A DNA stretch of 64,000 nucleotides from Hydra vulgaris (Eukaryota; Cnidaria; Hydrozoa; Anthoathecata; Hydridae): positions 38,841,001 to 38,905,000 of the forward strand of contig NC_088933.1 of assembly GCF_038396675.1 (NCBI RefSeq), written 5' to 3'. The translations under genes were made by a program, and so were the position numbers. Shown one piece after another: positions 37,953 to 46,802 of this stretch (positions within the stretch are counted from its first letter, which is position 1; the number at the start of each line of letters is the position of its first letter). A model generated the notes under the pieces. It ran no database searches. It saw only the letters and a program-made list of their open reading frames with translations, and was not told the origin of the DNA.

Positions 37953-38474
37953 TCAGACCCCTTTCAGTATCTCAGAGTCTTTAGGTCCATCGAAACCAAG
38001 CGGAGTAGATCCTGTGGATCCAGACGAAGTAGGTCCTTTGGACCCGCTAGATATAGTAGGTTGATAAACTATACTATAAGAATTAGATGGAAGTAATAAT
38101 AAATTAATAATAAATAAACTATCTCCTTTTTTAATTGTTACTTCTTCTATTGAATTATTAAAAATAATTACTACAATATCATCAACAGACTCTGATATAA
38201 CTGAATTGTGTAAACTTAACAATTTTAATTTAAGATCATTTTTTAACGAAATTAATGCTACGCCACATGTATCTGAAAGAGCAAGTCCTAACTTTAAAGA
38301 TATACTTTTATGCGACATGAAGCCAATTTTAATATCTTGCTGTGCGAATACTTCACATCTAGTATCACTTTTTATTACTGGATTGTGATCTAAATTATCA
38401 TGCAACTTAAAAATTAATTGCGGATGATCTACATGTTTATTTATAAGTTTTCGAATTGGGAGATTTCTCTTCAT
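37953..38474 (-). CDS. dUTPase-like fold protein, probably non-catalytic (173 aa)
   Basis: The segment from KSDTRCEVFAQQDIKIGF through ISLKLGLALSDTCGVALISL to VVIIFNNSIEEVTIKKGDSL follows the strand order of trimeric dUTPases, including the final I..GD.L element. The catalytic GxxDxDYxG loop is not evident, so enzymatic activity is doubtful. The C-terminal 40 residues are Gly/Ser/Pro-rich (SSGSKGPTSSGSTGST). TATATATG precedes the start. Confidence 0.45.
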   Translation of the reverse strand: MKRNLPIRKLINKHVDHPQLIFKLHDNLDHNPVIKSDTRCEVFAQQDIKIGFMSHKSISLKLGLALSDTCGVALISLKNDLKLKLLSLHNSVISESVDDIVVIIFNNSIEEVTIKKGDSLFIINLLLLPSNSYSIVYQPTISSGSKGPTSSGSTGSTPLGFDGPKDSEILKGV

Positions 38475-38516
38475 GCTTTTTACATATATAAAAAAATTTT
38501 TTATATATGTTTAATT

Positions 38517-38900
38517 TTAAAAAGGCTCAATACTAAAATAGTCATCATAATCTTCTATATTTTCTAAATTATGGATCATCTTAGCTACTTTTTTACTAGC
38601 GTAATTATAAGCATCATCTTCAGTTTTATAATAGGATTCATACAATTTATCATTAAGGAATAATTTTAATTTTATATTTTTATATTTCTTATCATATTTA
38701 TAATAAATACCTATTCTACTTTTTAATTTTAAAATTTTTTTAATATTAAAGTATTGATGATAATTAATAGTTGTTAATTCAAATATTCCAGTACAATTGT
38801 ATTCTATATAATCATAATTACTAGTGTATTTTGATTCGCACACATCTTTAAAGTGATCTTCTAATCTAAGAATAAATTCATAATCTTCTCCATTTCCCAT
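38517..38900 (-). CDS. Hypothetical Polinton protein (127 aa)
   Basis: Tyr/Asp/Lys-rich product starting MGNGEDYEFILRLEDHF; no recognised domain. The start overlaps a CTATATAAAAATG box, the same promoter signature as other genes of the element, which supports it being real. Confidence 0.55.
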   Translation of the reverse strand: MGNGEDYEFILRLEDHFKDVCESKYTSNYDYIEYNCTGIFELTTINYHQYFNIKKILKLKSRIGIYYKYDKKYKNIKLKLFLNDKLYESYYKTEDDAYNYASKKVAKMIHNLENIEDYDDYFSIEPF

Positions 38901-38927
38901 TTTTATATAGGCCAGAAAAAAAAAATT

Positions 38928-39167
38928 TCATTTACTTAAATTTATTATATTTATCATATTATTATGATAATTTTCACTTGAATTAGTTTCATTAATGTCT
39001 TTAATACATATTACATCAATTTTAGTATAATCTTCATCATAATCATCATATAAGTTTGTTGCTTCTTCTATTGCTTCATTTAATAAGTCTACATCAGAAC
39101 TATTAATAATAATCACTATTTTATCATTATTAATTATAGATTTAAATACTAAATCACACGTCTTCAT
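38928..39167 (-). CDS. Hypothetical acidic Polinton protein (79 aa)
   Basis: Short acidic product (VDLLNEAIEEATNLYDDYDE). No known family and no TATATA box at the start. Sits in the leftward operon-like series between two similarly oriented frames, which is the main support. Confidence 0.4.
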   Translation of the reverse strand: MKTCDLVFKSIINNDKIVIIINSSDVDLLNEAIEEATNLYDDYDEDYTKIDVICIKDINETNSSENYHNNMINIINLSK

Positions 39168-39195
39168 ATTTTTAAATTAAATAAAATTTAAAAAT

Positions 39196-40221
39196 CTAAT
39201 ACCAAATCTTTCGTGCTTCACTTACAATATCATTTTCTGGTTCTGGTAAGAAAAAATTTATTGCATATTCTCTTCCATATGATTTAATTAGCAAGTCTAA
39301 ATAATCAGGTGAAATAAAAAATTCTTTTATTTCATGGAGGATTTTATTCGAATCTTTCATATATTCATAATCATAATTAAATATAGCTGGGTTTGAATAA
39401 ATATTTGAACCTACTTTATCTAAATTTTTTATTAATAAATTTATCGCAGCTGGATTACCACATATATCATGCCAATAGACTTTATTTGGTCTAAATTCAA
39501 AATCTTTACCAGGTTTTTGAATACGCAATATACTATTCCATTTCACTTTATCTAAATTATCATTTATTATTTCAATAGCATTTGGATTTCGAGATAACCA
39601 ATTCCATTTGACTTTATCTAAATTATCCTTTAATATTTGAATAGCATTTGGATTTGCAGATAACCATTTCCAATTGACTTTATCTAAATTATCCTTTAAT
39701 AGTTCAATTGCATTTGGATTTCGAGATAATTCATCCCAAACGACTTTATCTAAATTATCCTTTAATATCTCAATTGCATTTGGATTTCGAGATAATTCAT
39801 CCCAAACGACTTTATCTAAATTATCCTTTAATATCTCAATTGCATTTGGATTTAAAGATAACATATCCCAGTCTACTTTATCTAAATTATCCTTTAATAT
39901 CTCAATTGCATTTGGATTTGAAGATAAACAATACCAATCCACTTTATCTAAATTCTTCTTTAATAGTTCAATTGCATTTGGATTTTCAGATAAACTTTCC
40001 CAATCTACTTTTTTTAAATTCTTCTTTAATATGCCAATTGCACTTGGATTTCGAGATAAACTCCACCAATCGACTTTATCTAAATTCTTCTTTATTATAT
40101 CAATTGCATTTGGATTTAAGCACAATTCTTCAATTACATCTTTTCTTAGCCTTTTATTTTCTAATAAACGAACTGCTGATGGATCTGGATTACTAGCGAG
40201 TTGCAATTTTTTAATTTTCAA
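39196..40221 (-). CDS. 22-residue repeat protein (NPNAIxxLKxNLDKVxWxxLS), long form; start codon lost
   Basis: About ten tandem 22-aa repeats, each NPNAIEILKDNLDKVDW-like with LS between units (about residues 30-260), then a unique C-terminal domain (EFFISPDYLDLLIKSYGRE). Such repeats are abundant in giant viruses. The C-terminal domain is shared with 47605-47994, and the repeats with 44138-44893. No ATG opens the frame: the expected position carries TTG (40219-40221) and a stop lies a few codons upstream, suggesting ATG-to-TTG mutation. Function unknown; a protein-interaction solenoid is plausible. Confidence 0.75.
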   Translation of the reverse strand: MKIKKLQLASNPDPSAVRLLENKRLRKDVIEELCLNPNAIDIIKKNLDKVDWWSLSRNPSAIGILKKNLKKVDWESLSENPNAIELLKKNLDKVDWYCLSSNPNAIEILKDNLDKVDWDMLSLNPNAIEILKDNLDKVVWDELSRNPNAIEILKDNLDKVVWDELSRNPNAIELLKDNLDKVNWKWLSANPNAIQILKDNLDKVKWNWLSRNPNAIEIINDNLDKVKWNSILRIQKPGKDFEFRPNKVYWHDICGNPAAINLLIKNLDKVGSNIYSNPAIFNYDYEYMKDSNKILHEIKEFFISPDYLDLLIKSYGREYAINFFLPEPENDIVSEARKIWY

Positions 40222-40265
40222 TTTTTTTATTTTTTATTTCTTTTTAACTTATATAAATAAGAAAA

Positions 40266-41267
40266 TTATTTCTTTAAATTTTTTAATTCTTTATTATCAA
40301 TCCAAGAGTTAAACGAATCAGGATATCCATACCACTTTACTAATGATTTGTTTTTGAGTTTTCGAATTACTTTTTCGATTCTAAATATTTCCTGATTTGT
40401 TTTTTGCAATTCTTGTTCATAAAATGTGCCTTGTATTTCTTCACCATTATAGTCATTTATTTTATAAGTTGGTGGATCTGTGTATTGAATTTTTGATATA
40501 GTAAAAACTTCTTCAGTCCATCTTGGTGTATATCCTTTTTCAAATGTTTTCTTCTTTTTAGTTATCCTAACTTTATCACCTATTGAAAATCTAGGATGTA
40601 TTGGTCTTGATCTTACATTTCCGTTCAAGTTTAACCAAACAATATTCTCATTCTTTTTATCACTAGCTTCAACTGGTGTCATTTTAATGGATGAATGTCT
40701 TGTATTGTTATATTTATTTACCAATTCATCTAAAATATCGATATATCTTCTTGTTGAATTAGCTGAAAAGTATTTAAACATTTTCTCTTTCATGGTTCTA
40801 TTCCAACGTTCAACTACAGAACTTTTTTCTTCATTTTCAGTTGAATATATATCTATCCCTAACGATTTTACATGCTTATTATAAAATTCTTTACCTTTAT
40901 CTACCCACAATTTTTCACACTTTCTATCCTTAGATCCTTCGGATCCATGGAAATTCGAAGAATTTTTAAATATTTTATTCAAAGCATGAGCAATATCAAT
41001 TCCAGTTTTGTTCTTCAATGGAACAATCCATCCATACTTTGAAAATACATCTATGACCATGAGTAAGTATTTTATACCATCATTGAATTTTGATAAAGAT
41101 TGCATATCAACTAAATCAGCAGCCCATATTTTATCAATTCCATTGACAATCACTTTTCTTTTTTTAAAATGTTTTATAACAGGTTTATGAAGTTCGTTTG
41201 CAAGTTCATCAGTCCATATCACATTTTTTTCTTTGACTTTTTGATTGAAGTTTTTTTTTGACTTTTA
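40266..41267 (-). CDS. Polinton integrase (retroviral-type DDE with chromodomain), no ATG
   Basis: RNase H-fold integrase: AADLVDM (Asp 36/39, counting from the GTG at 41222), LWVDKGKEFY (Asp 108) and KSSVVERWNRT (Glu 138); then an SH3-like segment (RFSIGDKVRI) and a C-terminal chromodomain (FRIEKVIRK, LVKWYGYPDSFNSWID). It would insert the linear element and generate the 6-bp duplication. There is no ATG: the frame is open only from about 41267, after a TAA, and overlaps the end of the PLA2-like gene in the -1 frame. Either expression uses -1 slippage on the A9 run near 41250-41258 or the start has been lost. Confidence 0.9.
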
Positions 41268-41806
41268 AGCTGGTTCAAAGAACCTACTTCGATTGGGTCT
41301 TTCACACCTAGGCCAAACTTTGCTTTAGATGCTATAATTGGCTTAATGATACCCCTTTCAATTTTTTCACGTGTTGTTGGATTTTTTATAGCATCCATTT
41401 CTTCAATCATCATTTTATCAGCTAAATTTCTATTTCCAGTATCTGTAAAATGTTGATAAGCAAGATCATGATGATAAGCGGCATTATCAACTCTATCTAT
41501 AGGTTTACTCCATTCTTTATATGCATCAGTGGAAGTGAGCCTTTCATCTAAATTAGTACCAGGACCAGCAAAGTTCATTCCAGGTAGATGCATTTCACCA
41601 GGAAATTTTGCCCATGGTAATTTTATTTTTTTAGTTATTGAATTAATTGAATTCACTAAATCTCCACCTTTCGAAGCTGAGACAAATTGAGTTTTTTTTG
41701 TTCCGCAAACTTCACATATTCCACGTAACATATTTCTATTGTTTTTGCTAACAACGTTTTGAAGGTTTAGTGTGTCTGTTTTTCTTTTACATTTAACACA
41801 GTACAT
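41219..41806 (-). CDS. Zinc-ribbon plus phospholipase A2-like protein (195 aa)
   Basis: The N-terminus has two CxxC pairs (CVKCKRK and CEVCGTK), a zinc-ribbon pattern. The middle carries the viral-type PLA2 signature: a Ca-loop-like MNFAGPGTNLDERL and the catalytic pair in DNAAYHHDLAY (His-Asp). Parvoviral VP1 proteins use this domain to breach endosomes, and related domains occur in other small DNA viruses; a virion-entry role here is inference. The tail is Lys-rich. Promoter TATATAAAAATG shares the 32-bp divergent region with the ATPase gene. The stop TGA overlaps the integrase frame. Confidence 0.75.
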   Translation of the reverse strand: MYCVKCKRKTDTLNLQNVVSKNNRNMLRGICEVCGTKKTQFVSASKGGDLVNSINSITKKIKLPWAKFPGEMHLPGMNFAGPGTNLDERLTSTDAYKEWSKPIDRVDNAAYHHDLAYQHFTDTGNRNLADKMMIEEMDAIKNPTTREKIERGIIKPIIASKAKFGLGVKDPIEVGSLNQLKSQKKTSIKKSKKKM

Positions 41807-41838
41807 TTTTATATATAAATATTTTTTTTATATATAAA
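41807..41838. promoter_or_regulatory. Divergent promoter at the Polinton gene-block boundary (32 bp)
   Basis: Only 32 bp separate the start codons of the PLA2-like (minus) and ATPase (plus) genes. Both sides show TATATA followed by A-rich sequence and ATG, giving a nearly palindromic region (TATATATAAATATTTTTTTT, then ATATATAAA). All genes to the left read left and all to the right read right. Confidence 0.8.
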
Positions 41839-42621
41839 ATGAACGTTGATGATTTATCATGTAGTGAAGATAATAATCGAAATAATAATAAGTTTTTACC
41901 TAAAAGTATAAGAGGACTTATTGTTGGAAAGTCAGGTTGTGGAAAAACTACTTTGTTATTAAATTTTCTATTAAAACCTGATTGGTTAGATTATAATAAT
42001 TTACAAGTTTTTTCAAAGTCTCTTTATCAACCAGAATACAAAATAATAAAAAAATCATTTGAAGAAAAATTACCAAAAGAAGTTATTCTTAATCTAATTA
42101 AAGCAAAAAATGAAATAAAATTAAATGCAAATCTAGATATAATTGAAGAAGTTTCAAAAGCGGTAAAGAAAAAATCTGATATAGAATGTAAATTTTTTGA
42201 AACAGACGATGATGTTCCAGACCCATCAGAACTTGACTCAAAAAATAACAATCTTATGATATTTGATGATATATTAGATGTGAATCAAAAAAAGTGTGAA
42301 AAGTATTATACAAGAGGAAGGAACAATAATATAGATTGTTTCTATTTATCACAAAATTATTTTGAGTTACCTAGGAGAACTATTAGAGAAAATGCAAATT
42401 TTATTTGCCTATTTCCACAAGATTCAAAGAATTTAACGCATATTTATTATGATCATGCATCACGTGATATGGATATAAAAGAACTTAAAGATTTTTGCGA
42501 TTCCTGTTGGAATGAACCTCATGGATTTGTTGTTATAGACTTATCTTCAAATAAAGATTTTGGAAAATATAGAAGCGGTTTTAATAATTTTTATACTCCA
42601 TCTAAATTTTTTGATAATTGA
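41839..42621 (+). CDS. FtsK/HerA (A32-like) genome-packaging ATPase (260 aa)
   Basis: Walker A GKSGCGKT at residues 30-37 after a beta strand (RGLIVG), Walker B NLMIFDD at about 138-144, then FYLSQNYFELPRRTIREN, matching the conserved glutamine/arginine region of viral packaging ATPases. Length is typical. The protein would pump the linear DNA into capsids. TATATATAAAATG overlaps the start. Open throughout. Confidence 0.92.
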   Translation: MNVDDLSCSEDNNRNNNKFLPKSIRGLIVGKSGCGKTTLLLNFLLKPDWLDYNNLQVFSKSLYQPEYKIIKKSFEEKLPKEVILNLIKAKNEIKLNANLDIIEEVSKAVKKKSDIECKFFETDDDVPDPSELDSKNNNLMIFDDILDVNQKKCEKYYTRGRNNNIDCFYLSQNYFELPRRTIRENANFICLFPQDSKNLTHIYYDHASRDMDIKELKDFCDSCWNEPHGFVVIDLSSNKDFGKYRSGFNNFYTPSKFFDN

Positions 42622-42648
42622 ATTAAAAAAATTTCTTTTCTATATAAA

Positions 42649-43443
42649 ATGACTTGTATAATAATAAATGGAAACAGTAATTATATAACAACTGAATTTG
42701 GACCTATTATTCAGCTTGAAAAAGATAAAGAATATGAAATTGCTCTAGAAAGTTTAACTACTAGCTATAGCTTTCCAAATGTTGATTCTACAAATAACAA
42801 TTTTAGATATAGTAAAGATAATGGAGCAACTTGGATTGATATATTTGTTTCAATTGGAACCTATGAGATTAAAGATATAAATGAATATATTCGTGATACT
42901 TTACTAAGTAATGGTAATACTGTAGCTGGAGTTACAGCTATTTCAATTAGCGTAAATATAAGCAGACTTAGTTCAACTTTAACTATTGCATCTGGTTATA
43001 AAGTAGATTTTACAGCTCCAAACTCAATTAGAACTGTTTTAGGTTTTGATAGTAAAATAATTTCATCAGGTAATTATATATCAGATACAATAACAAATAT
43101 ATTAAAAATTAATAATATACATGTTTCAACTGATTTAATAGGATCATCATATGTGAATGGAAAAACAGATAATGTTTTATATTCATTTTTTCCAGATGTA
43201 AATCCTGGTGAAAAAATTGTTCTAAATCCTGTAAATTTAACTTACCTTCCATTAAGATCGAGAGTAATAGAAAGGATGTATGTTAAATTTACAGATCAAA
43301 ATGGAGACCTGATAAATTTCCAAGGAGAACATATATCTGTTAGATTACATATAAGAGAAAAAACGAAACATCAAATGATAGATCTATTAAACGGACTCAA
43401 TAAAAATATAAATGATTTAAAAAATATTTTATCTCGTAAATAA
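42649..43443 (+). CDS. Polinton minor capsid (penton) protein, single jelly-roll (264 aa)
   Basis: Beta-rich product with EYEIALESLTTSYSFPNVDS and NNNFRYSKDNGATWIDI near the start and IVLNPVNLTYLPLRSRVIER toward the C-terminus, matching the penton-type minor capsid proteins of Polintons. Placed after the ATPase as in related elements. Promoter CTATATAAAATG at the start. Followed 2 bp later by the next gene. Confidence 0.8.
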   Translation: MTCIIINGNSNYITTEFGPIIQLEKDKEYEIALESLTTSYSFPNVDSTNNNFRYSKDNGATWIDIFVSIGTYEIKDINEYIRDTLLSNGNTVAGVTAISISVNISRLSSTLTIASGYKVDFTAPNSIRTVLGFDSKIISSGNYISDTITNILKINNIHVSTDLIGSSYVNGKTDNVLYSFFPDVNPGEKIVLNPVNLTYLPLRSRVIERMYVKFTDQNGDLINFQGEHISVRLHIREKTKHQMIDLLNGLNKNINDLKNILSRK

Positions 43444-43445
43444 AA

Positions 43446-44045
43446 ATGGTAACGTATACTAATATTAAACTAAATCTCTCAGAAGGCCAGTTGAAAAAAA
43501 TTAAAAAAGCAATGGCTGAAAAAGGTGGAGTTAGCATTGAATTATCACATTCCGATTTTAATGGCGAACATGCATTAGCTGTAACAACAAGACAATTGAA
43601 TAAAATTTCAAAAGCATATGAAAATGGTAAAGGAGTAGTATTGCATTTAAGTAAAGCACAGCTCATTTACAATTCTAAAATAAAAAGTGGAGGATTTCTT
43701 GGAGCACTTTTACCTCTTCTAAGTACAGCTGGAAGTTTTTTAGCAAAAAGTGTAATACCAACACTTGCAACTGGATTACTTTCAGGAGTAGGTTCTGCAA
43801 CTGGAAACAATTTAGTTAATAAAATTGCTGGAAACGGCATTGTTTATATGAAAAAGAATGGAAGTGGGATTAAAATTGTTCAAGCAGGAAATGGTTTATT
43901 TTTAAGACCTTGGGGTAAAGGAGCTTCTGCAGGTGAAGGAGTCTATTTAAATAAAGGAAAGGGATACGAGTCAGTAGGTTCAGGATTATTATTAGGACCT
44001 AATTCACCATTTGCTAATATTCCATTTTTAAATATGATTCTATGA
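43446..44045 (+). CDS. pVI/pX-like capsid-associated protein (199 aa)
   Basis: The N-terminal part (LSEGQLKKIKKAMAEKGGV) is charged and repeated in style (LSKAQLIYN). The middle is a Gly/Ala/Leu-rich hydrophobic segment (FLGALLPLLSTAGSFLAKS); the C-terminus holds the conserved GLLLGPNSPFANIPFL ending. LSGVG and IAGNG fit the adenain-type (M/I/L)XGX-G cleavage consensus. The gene starts 2 nt after the penton stop, suggesting coupled expression. A membrane-lytic or core role is inferred from analogy. Confidence 0.65.
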   Translation: MVTYTNIKLNLSEGQLKKIKKAMAEKGGVSIELSHSDFNGEHALAVTTRQLNKISKAYENGKGVVLHLSKAQLIYNSKIKSGGFLGALLPLLSTAGSFLAKSVIPTLATGLLSGVGSATGNNLVNKIAGNGIVYMKKNGSGIKIVQAGNGLFLRPWGKGASAGEGVYLNKGKGYESVGSGLLLGPNSPFANIPFLNMIL

Positions 44046-44137
44046 AGTGTTTATCATTTATAAATTTTTTTAAATTTATAAATTAACAAGAAAAAAAATT
44101 TGAAAAATGATATAAGTAATTTTATTTTCTTAATAAA

Positions 44138-44893
44138 ATGAGAAATTATATTATTGCAACTTTAAATTGGAATTTATTATCTGCTAATCCTGATGCTATC
44201 ACATTATTAAGAAAGAATTTAGATAAAGTAAATTGGAGTATGCTATGTAGAAATAAGTATGCTATACCATTATTGAAAAGGAGAATTAGATATATAAATT
44301 GGAAATGGTTATCTGCTAATCCAAATGCAACTGAACTAATAAAAAGTCATATAGATAAAGTGGATTGGAATATGTTATCAAAAAATACTGATCCATATGC
44401 TATCCATTTATTAATGAATAATTTAGATAAAGTGAATTGGTATTGTTTATCTTTAAATCCAAGTGCTATCGACTTAATAAGACCAAATTTAGATAAAGTA
44501 GATTGGAATATGTTATCTAAAAATCCAAATGCAATTGACATATTAAAAAGTAATTTAGATAAAGTGAATTGGTCTGCTTTATCTAAAAATCCAAATGCAG
44601 TCGGCTTGTTGAAACAAAATTTAGATAAAGTAGATTGGAATATGCTATCTGCTAACCCGAATGCTATTGAACTAATAAAAAAGAATTTAGATAAAGTGAA
44701 TTGGATTAGTTTATCTTCAAATCCAAATGCTATTGAAATAATAAATGATAATTTAGATAAAGTGAATTGGCCTGCTTTATCTGCAAATCCAAATGCAATT
44801 GAAATAATAAAAAAGAATATGTATAAAGTAAATTTTGATATGTTATCCATAAATAAAAGTATCGATTCTTTATTAAAATGCTTTAATTTATAA
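44138..44893 (+). CDS. 22-residue repeat protein, short form (251 aa)
   Basis: Almost the entire protein is about ten or eleven units of the same NPNAIxxxxxNLDKVNWxxLS repeat found in 39196-40221 (first unit NPDAITLLRKNLDKVNWSML). It lacks the C-terminal FFISPDYLDLL domain, which instead exists alone at 47605-47994. The DNA-level similarity between units suggests ongoing unit turnover. Function unknown. Confidence 0.78.
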   Translation: MRNYIIATLNWNLLSANPDAITLLRKNLDKVNWSMLCRNKYAIPLLKRRIRYINWKWLSANPNATELIKSHIDKVDWNMLSKNTDPYAIHLLMNNLDKVNWYCLSLNPSAIDLIRPNLDKVDWNMLSKNPNAIDILKSNLDKVNWSALSKNPNAVGLLKQNLDKVDWNMLSANPNAIELIKKNLDKVNWISLSSNPNAIEIINDNLDKVNWPALSANPNAIEIIKKNMYKVNFDMLSINKSIDSLLKCFNL

Positions 44894-44920
44894 ATTTTTT
44901 TTAAAATTTATAAACTAAAA

Positions 44921-45340
44921 ATGAACAAATTTATAAATGTTGAAGGATTAATCCTACCAAACGAACCACTTACTAACTTTCAATTGATAGATGCAGCAAA
45001 AAAATTAAAAATAAAAAAATTTAGAGGTGTATTTGTAAGAGATCAATTACCTTTAAAAACGAATAGAAAAGAATGCGGAATAGTAAATACAGGAGATTCA
45101 AGCACAAGTGGATTTCATTGGATTTGTTGGTATAAAAACGATAACAAAAAGTACTCCTTTGATTCTTATGCACAACCACCACCCAACGAAGTTATTGATT
45201 ATTTAGGTGGTAATGTTTATTATAATAGCGAAAGAGTTCAATATGGAGATACTTCATTTTGTGGTCACTTGTGTCTTTACGTCTTGAAGAAACTTGATGA
45301 AGGATATGAGTTTCAGAATATTATCAATACCTTATGGTAA
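44921..45340 (+). CDS. Adenain-like (Ulp1-fold) cysteine protease (139 aa)
   Basis: Catalytic layout His66 (SGFHWICWYK), Asp81 (YSFDSYAQPPP), Gln107 and Cys114 (DTSFCGHLCLYVL), the order and spacing of adenoviral maturation proteases, somewhat shorter than adenain. It would process capsid precursors; candidate sites are present in the proteins at 36031-36504 and 43446-44045. Open and with all catalytic residues. Confidence 0.9.
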   Translation: MNKFINVEGLILPNEPLTNFQLIDAAKKLKIKKFRGVFVRDQLPLKTNRKECGIVNTGDSSTSGFHWICWYKNDNKKYSFDSYAQPPPNEVIDYLGGNVYYNSERVQYGDTSFCGHLCLYVLKKLDEGYEFQNIINTLW

Positions 45341-45375
45341 AAGATCATGATAAAAAAATCTTGTATATATATAAA

Positions 45376-46200
45376 ATGCCTGTTAATATTGTGACTGGAG
45401 GAAGTACACAAACAAGTCAAATTGTAACAAATACGATATCAAATGGAATATCATCAACTGAAGCTTATAGTACATTTCTTAGAAGAGATGGACTAAATAA
45501 TATGGAGGGTAACCTTGATATGACTAGTCATACATTACTACACGTAGCGACTCCTAATAATGGAGATGAGGTTGCAACAAAGGATTATGTTGATAAGATA
45601 ATAGATTATTCTAACATTTTAAAATTAGTACCAAGATCAACTTTAACATGTTATGGAGAAAAGAAACAGATTCTTCCTACTAGTATCGGAAGTAATATTG
45701 GATTCTTTGTATATGAAAACACAGTTAATGATGGCGGTACTCATGTTCTCAATAAATTATGGTTAGCATTAAATGGAACATCTATCGATGGAAAAAGTGT
45801 ATCAGGTAATGTATTTCTTAAAATACATATAGATGGTGCACTTCAAGTAGGAACTAATTATACTTCAACAAATAATACAGGAATGAATACTATTGCTTTA
45901 GCCTGTGATTTTTTGTTTGCGCCACTTGGTGGTCCATTTTATGCTAACTCTTTACAAGGTTGTAATGTGCATACTTTGACCGACCTTGGAGGATACTTCA
46001 CATTAGATATGCCATATAAGAAAAGTATAGTCATTGAACTATACAATAATACTTTACATGATGTAGATTATTGGATACAACCTTTTGTTTCAAAATATCC
46101 ACCAATATATCCATCAACAAATCCATTAAATCTATCAATGTATCCATCATTACCACCTTACATTTCAAATACTAATTTACATTCACTACACTACATTTAG
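45376..46200 (+). CDS. Tail-fibre-like plus DUF2961 (GH172-like) N-terminal half (274 aa)
   Basis: Start chosen at 45376 because TATATATATAAAATG ends there; an upstream in-frame ATG at 45334 overlaps the protease. The N-terminal region has the phage fibre signature GNLDMTSHTLLHVATP followed by DEVATKDYVDK, usually a trimeric shaft. The rest (FLKIHIDGA, ACDFLFAPLGGPFYANS, GGYFTLDMPYKKSIVIELYN) resembles the first half of DUF2961 proteins (GH172, double jelly-roll glycosidases). The second half is in the next ORF, in another frame. Possibly a cell-attachment or glycan-cleaving fibre. Confidence 0.6.
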   Translation: MPVNIVTGGSTQTSQIVTNTISNGISSTEAYSTFLRRDGLNNMEGNLDMTSHTLLHVATPNNGDEVATKDYVDKIIDYSNILKLVPRSTLTCYGEKKQILPTSIGSNIGFFVYENTVNDGGTHVLNKLWLALNGTSIDGKSVSGNVFLKIHIDGALQVGTNYTSTNNTGMNTIALACDFLFAPLGGPFYANSLQGCNVHTLTDLGGYFTLDMPYKKSIVIELYNNTLHDVDYWIQPFVSKYPPIYPSTNPLNLSMYPSLPPYISNTNLHSLHYI

Positions 46201-46204
46201 ATAT

Positions 46205-46738
46205 ATGAACACAACTTATGGAAATGAATATATATTACTAGACACTGCAGGAAAAGGTAATGGGGTTTATTTAAAATATATTAGAATGCATGTTATTGGC
46301 GTATCTGGACATTGGTGGGAATCAAGAATACGCATATATAATGCATATGATTCTCCTACAAAAAATTATCCTACTGAAAAAGATAAAAATATTATATCGC
46401 CTTGGACACCGTATCACTATGGCGACTATTCAATGTTTGGAGGATTTGATGCTAATAGTGAAGTTATATTCATTTCATCAGGTCTAGAAGATTTTTATCT
46501 TTCTTCATGGAATGGATCTAATCTTACTTCATTTAATAATAAAGAATCTGGTCTACTATATCAATCCAATTTAACAATTGCTTCTACATCTACTATCTCA
46601 TTTTACAGAAATTTTTCAAAATCTATGCCTGGTGTTGGACCTGGTAGAAGATTAGTAGTCACATTAAACTCTGGAGATGAACAAGTTGGAGGATCTGGAA
46701 GTTTTCATGTCGTTGGTGTAGCTTATTATTATGATTAA
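46205..46738 (+). CDS. DUF2961 (GH172-like) C-terminal half (177 aa)
   Basis: Contains GVSGHWWESRIRIY, the DUF2961 signature-like SSGLEDFYLSSW (compare G-T-E-D-Y-F in the family; Glu and Asp retained) and the closing HVVGVAYYYD. It starts 4 bp after the previous stop without its own TATATAAAATG box, and its frame is open upstream of the ATG. Together with 45376-46200 it covers one DUF2961 domain, so a frameshift near 46140-46190 probably split a single gene; a genuine two-chain arrangement is the alternative. Confidence 0.6.
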   Translation: MNTTYGNEYILLDTAGKGNGVYLKYIRMHVIGVSGHWWESRIRIYNAYDSPTKNYPTEKDKNIISPWTPYHYGDYSMFGGFDANSEVIFISSGLEDFYLSSWNGSNLTSFNNKESGLLYQSNLTIASTSTISFYRNFSKSMPGVGPGRRLVVTLNSGDEQVGGSGSFHVVGVAYYYD

Positions 46739-46802
46739 TTTCTACAAATACAAGAAAATTTTTTTTTGAAAATGATATAAATAATTTTCTTGCGTATATA
46801 AA

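Noticed and set aside
39674-40312. Long plus-strand frames opposite the 22-aa-repeat gene
   Set aside because: Antisense of a repetitive gene; periodic sequence keeps several frames open by chance. The minus-strand protein has a known repeat pattern and the plus-strand products do not.
44347-44850. Minus-strand frame opposite the repeat gene at 44138-44893
   Set aside because: Same antisense-of-repeat effect.
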